DNA of 64,000 bases from Ochrobactrum vermis (lineage in GTDB: Bacteria > Pseudomonadota > Alphaproteobacteria > Rhizobiales > Rhizobiaceae), in contig NZ_PCOC01000001.1 of the NCBI RefSeq assembly GCF_002975205.1, positions 124,001 to 188,000 of the forward strand, written 5' to 3'. The notes beneath the pieces were generated by a model. It was not told where the DNA came from. It worked only from the letters and a program-made list of their open reading frames with translations, and ran no database searches. Within the stretch, counting starts at the first letter, position 1; every line of letters starts with the position of its first letter. Shown one piece after another: positions 61,934-64,000 of this stretch. A program made the position numbers and the translations under genes.

Positions 61934-62647
61934 ATGACTGCCGACACCACACAGAGCCATACGCCGCAGAACGCGACCGCTCCCGGTCGCAGCACGGGTG
62001 GCATGCGCTTTGGTGCGTCGGAGAAGGCCGATTCGCTCTTCCATGCTGCGCAGCGCCATTCGGTCCGTGTTCGTGTTTTGAAGACAGCTCTTCCGGTCGC
62101 CGCGATTATCGTTGGAGCCGTATTCTCTTGGTACACGTTCCTCGCAACGCCGAACACGCCCGTAAAGGTGGAAGTGAACAACGGTGGTGAAAGCGGCAAG
62201 CTTGTCATGACGAGCCCGCATCTGAATGGATATACCAAGGACAATCGGCCCTATTCGATGACCGCTTCCAAGGCGACGCAGGATGCGAAGAACAGTGGCG
62301 CGATTTCGCTTGAAGGTATCTCAGCCGAGCTACCAGTCGGTGAAAAGGGCACTGCCAAGGTCGAGGCAACGTCCGGTGTTTACGACAATGCCAACGGGCG
62401 TTTGCAACTTGATAAGGACTTTACTGTTACGACGGATGACGGTTTACGTGCAGTGCTGCGTTCTGCGGACGTAAACCTCAAGAGCGGGCAGATTACGACC
62501 GATAAGCCCGTCGATATCCGCAGTGGCAGCACGCATATTCTGGCTGACAGCATGCAGGTCAAGGACAACGGCAAAGTTCTGATTTTCGAGAACAAAGTTC
62601 GAATGACCGTTGACGGCAGCGTTGTTTCGCCCAACAAGGCTCCCTGA
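61934..62647 (+). CDS. lptC: LPS export periplasmic protein LptC
   Basis: This 237-residue bitopic inner-membrane protein has one transmembrane helix (about 46-68: LKTALPVAAIIVGAVFSWYTF). The periplasmic beta-jellyroll domain includes GYTKDNRPYSMTASKATQD and DIRSGSTHILADSMQVKDNGK. It couples the LptBFG transporter to LptA in moving LPS across the periplasm. lptA follows 279 bp downstream with a repeat in the gap, and lptB follows lptA. Confidence 0.94.
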   Translation: MTADTTQSHTPQNATAPGRSTGGMRFGASEKADSLFHAAQRHSVRVRVLKTALPVAAIIVGAVFSWYTFLATPNTPVKVEVNNGGESGKLVMTSPHLNGYTKDNRPYSMTASKATQDAKNSGAISLEGISAELPVGEKGTAKVEATSGVYDNANGRLQLDKDFTVTTDDGLRAVLRSADVNLKSGQITTDKPVDIRSGSTHILADSMQVKDNGKVLIFENKVRMTVDGSVVSPNKAP

Positions 62648-62705
62648 AAAGGGTCTTTGATTTGAGAATAGGGGAAGCGTTCGAGCCGATTTATATCTGT
62701 GCGGA

Positions 62706-62806
62706 CGCTTGAGTGCATTCTGAAGCCGGTTTTCGGATCGGAATGTGCTCGAAAACAAATTGTTAGAGCGTGATTCTGATGCAATCAGAATGCTACACGC
62801 TCTAAA
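62706..62806. repeat. Diverged relative of the dispersed double-hairpin repeat, copy 5
   Basis: It has the same two-hairpin layout but different stem sequences. The left hairpin contains GCCGGTTTTCGG within GAGTGCATTC/GAATGTGCTC arms. The right hairpin has GATTCTGAT/ATCAGAAT within TTAGAGCGTG/CACGCTCTAA. Pairing is kept although the bases changed. It lies between lptC and lptA. Confidence 0.65.
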
Positions 62807-62926
62807 CCACTTTTTTGATCGCATTTTGCGATGCCAAATGTTCCCATTTGGTCGCAAAGTGCTTAAAGTTGCGTCTGACCGCATGTCGGCCCAGGGATGG
62901 CTGAATGCTTCGGGGAGCTGAAATAT

Positions 62927-63577
62927 ATGAAACGCGAGACGGGCAAGATGAACAAGGGTACGATGGCCCGCACTTTGCGGATGGGATTTGCGGTTCTGGC
63001 GCTCGGCCTGACCGCGGCTCCGACAGCCTCTCTGGCTCAGGAAGGCGCAGCCGTAAACGGCCTGAAGCTTTCCAACAGCAAGGCGCCCGTCAAAATTGAC
63101 GCTGACAAGCTGGAAATGCGCGACAAGGAAGGCATTGCCATATTCACCGGCAATGTTGCCGTGTCGCAGGGCGATGCTCTGCTGAAGGCAGGTCAAATGA
63201 CGGTCTATTACAACAAGGCCAAGAAAGACGGCGAGGCGCAAGCTCCGGAACCGGCGAGTGCTGGCGTGGGCGGCCTCGATTCATCGAGCATTGATCACAT
63301 CGACATCTCGGGGAAAGTTTATCTCAAGTCCGGTACGCAAGTCGCAACCGGTGATACCGGCCGTTACGACGCGAAAAACCAGGTGATGGTTCTTCAGGGG
63401 CAGAAAGTGGTCCTTACCGATGGCGACAATGTCGTGACCGGCTGCAAGCTGACGGCGCATCTCGACACAGGTCGCGCCAATGTCGAAAGCTGCAAGGGGC
63501 AGACCAAGGGTCGCGTATCGATCATCATGGCTCCGAAAGATCAACAGCAGGGCGGCGCCGCGCCCAAGCAGAACTGA
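62927..63577 (+). CDS. lptA: LPS transport periplasmic protein LptA (OstA family)
   Basis: This 216-residue exported protein has an N-terminal signal peptide (about 1-36, ending ASLAQ). The OstA domain has KIDADKLEMRDKEGIAIFTGNV and GDTGRYDAKNQVMVLQGQKVVLTDGDN. It forms the periplasmic bridge carrying LPS from LptC to LptDE. The ATG at 62927 has GGGGAGC upstream. An in-frame ATG at 62897 would include this site and is rejected. lptB begins 11 bp after the stop. Confidence 0.94.
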   Translation: MKRETGKMNKGTMARTLRMGFAVLALGLTAAPTASLAQEGAAVNGLKLSNSKAPVKIDADKLEMRDKEGIAIFTGNVAVSQGDALLKAGQMTVYYNKAKKDGEAQAPEPASAGVGGLDSSSIDHIDISGKVYLKSGTQVATGDTGRYDAKNQVMVLQGQKVVLTDGDNVVTGCKLTAHLDTGRANVESCKGQTKGRVSIIMAPKDQQQGGAAPKQN

Positions 63578-63588
63578 CCGGAGCAGGC

Positions 63589-64000
63589 GTGGGATTGTTC
63601 TGGAACAAGAAGGCCGACGGGCCGCAAGCCGCATCGCAAACTATGAACGCACCATCCGATGTTGCGGGCACTATGCCTGACCAACCGGGTAAATCAACGC
63701 GTCTCAAGGGCACGCTGGTAGCGCGCGGTCTTTGCAAGAGCTATCGCGGCAGGCAGGTCGTCAATGGCGTGTCGTTCGGTGTGCGCGCTGGCGAAGCGGT
63801 CGGTATTCTGGGTCCCAACGGCGCAGGCAAGACGACCTGCTTCTATATGGTAACCGGTCTTGTTCCGGCCGATGCCGGTTCCATCGAGATCGACGGTTTC
63901 GACGTCACTTCGATGCCGATGTATCGTCGTTCCCGTCTTGGCATCGGCTATCTCCCGCAGGAAGCTTCCATTTTTCGCGGCCTTTCGGTTGAGAACAACA
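63589..64000 (+). CDS. lptB: LPS export ABC transporter ATP-binding protein LptB, 3' end outside window
   Basis: The first 137 residues of LptB are visible. After an unusually long ~40-residue N-terminal extension, the ABC domain begins (LVARGLCKSYRGRQVVNGVSFGVRAGE), with Walker A GPNGAGKTT. The Q-loop is YLPQEASIF. It powers LPS extraction by LptBFG. The GTG start at 63589 has GGAG upstream; ATGs at 63643 and 63673 are alternatives that would shorten the extension. It is in one operon with lptA (11-bp gap). The gene is cut by the window end. Confidence 0.93.
   Translation, partial: MGLFWNKKADGPQAASQTMNAPSDVAGTMPDQPGKSTRLKGTLVARGLCKSYRGRQVVNGVSFGVRAGEAVGILGPNGAGKTTCFYMVTGLVPADAGSIEIDGFDVTSMPMYRRSRLGIGYLPQEASIFRGLSVENN

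Overview
This window looks like a chromosome segment of a Brucellaceae alphaproteobacterium (the Brucella/Ochrobactrum group). The evidence is the cyclic beta-1,2-glucan synthase, two Omp25/Omp31-type porins, a RegB/RegA redox pair, an OlsB-type ornithine lipid acyltransferase, roughly 57-60% GC coding DNA, and a dispersed ~105-bp double-hairpin repeat typical of that group. Species cannot be fixed from the sequence. No IS711-like element was seen, and one IS110-family element is present.

Layout. 1-8247 is the 3' 95% of cyclic glucan synthase (cgs), then pncB. 9672-13925 is a leftward accessory stretch: a LysE exporter, a methyltransferase and a PhzF-like enzyme in one operon, then a PfkB sugar kinase and an SDR. 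14166-16478 is a class A penicillin-binding protein. 16.6-17.8 kb is an IS110 insertion. 17.9-19.5 kb holds two tandem outer-membrane porins, followed by two related perfect hairpins. 19.9-23.1 kb has an acyltransferase, an RNase D-like exonuclease and an M20 dipeptidase. 23.6-31.4 kb has polA, a DEAD-box helicase and gyrB. 31.65-33.04 kb is an orphan cytochrome P450. 33.0-36.5 kb is a glutathione-dependent formaldehyde detoxification operon: frmR, class III ADH, an ElaA-type acetyltransferase, a DUF1345 membrane protein and S-formylglutathione hydrolase. 37-42 kb has hrpB, then regB, DUF2267 and regA. 42.3-53 kb is housekeeping: mmcB, an L,D-transpeptidase, Nfu, Usp, trpS, murJ, glnD and maeB. 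53-60 kb has mutS, olsB and the overlapping operon of an RlmI-like methyltransferase, a TrmH-like methyltransferase and lspA. 59.8-61.5 kb is sppA-ihfB-lapA-like. 61.9-64 kb is the LPS export set lptC, lptA and lptB (cut by the window end).

Themes. Much of the window concerns the envelope: periplasmic cyclic glucans, peptidoglycan (PBP1a, L,D-transpeptidase, MurJ), outer-membrane porins, ornithine lipid, lipoprotein processing (LspA, SppA) and LPS transport. Replication and repair genes (polA, gyrB, mutS, mmcB) are interspersed.

The most interesting non-coding signals are: a structured leader upstream of the IS110 recombinase that may be a bridge RNA; two adjacent, sequence-related, perfectly paired hairpins at 19.7-19.86 kb; the dispersed double-hairpin repeat, which supplies or abuts the stop codons of polA, gyrB and regA; a 34-bp tandem duplication of a gene end; and a FrmR-type operator. 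No tRNA, rRNA or CRISPR array was recognised.
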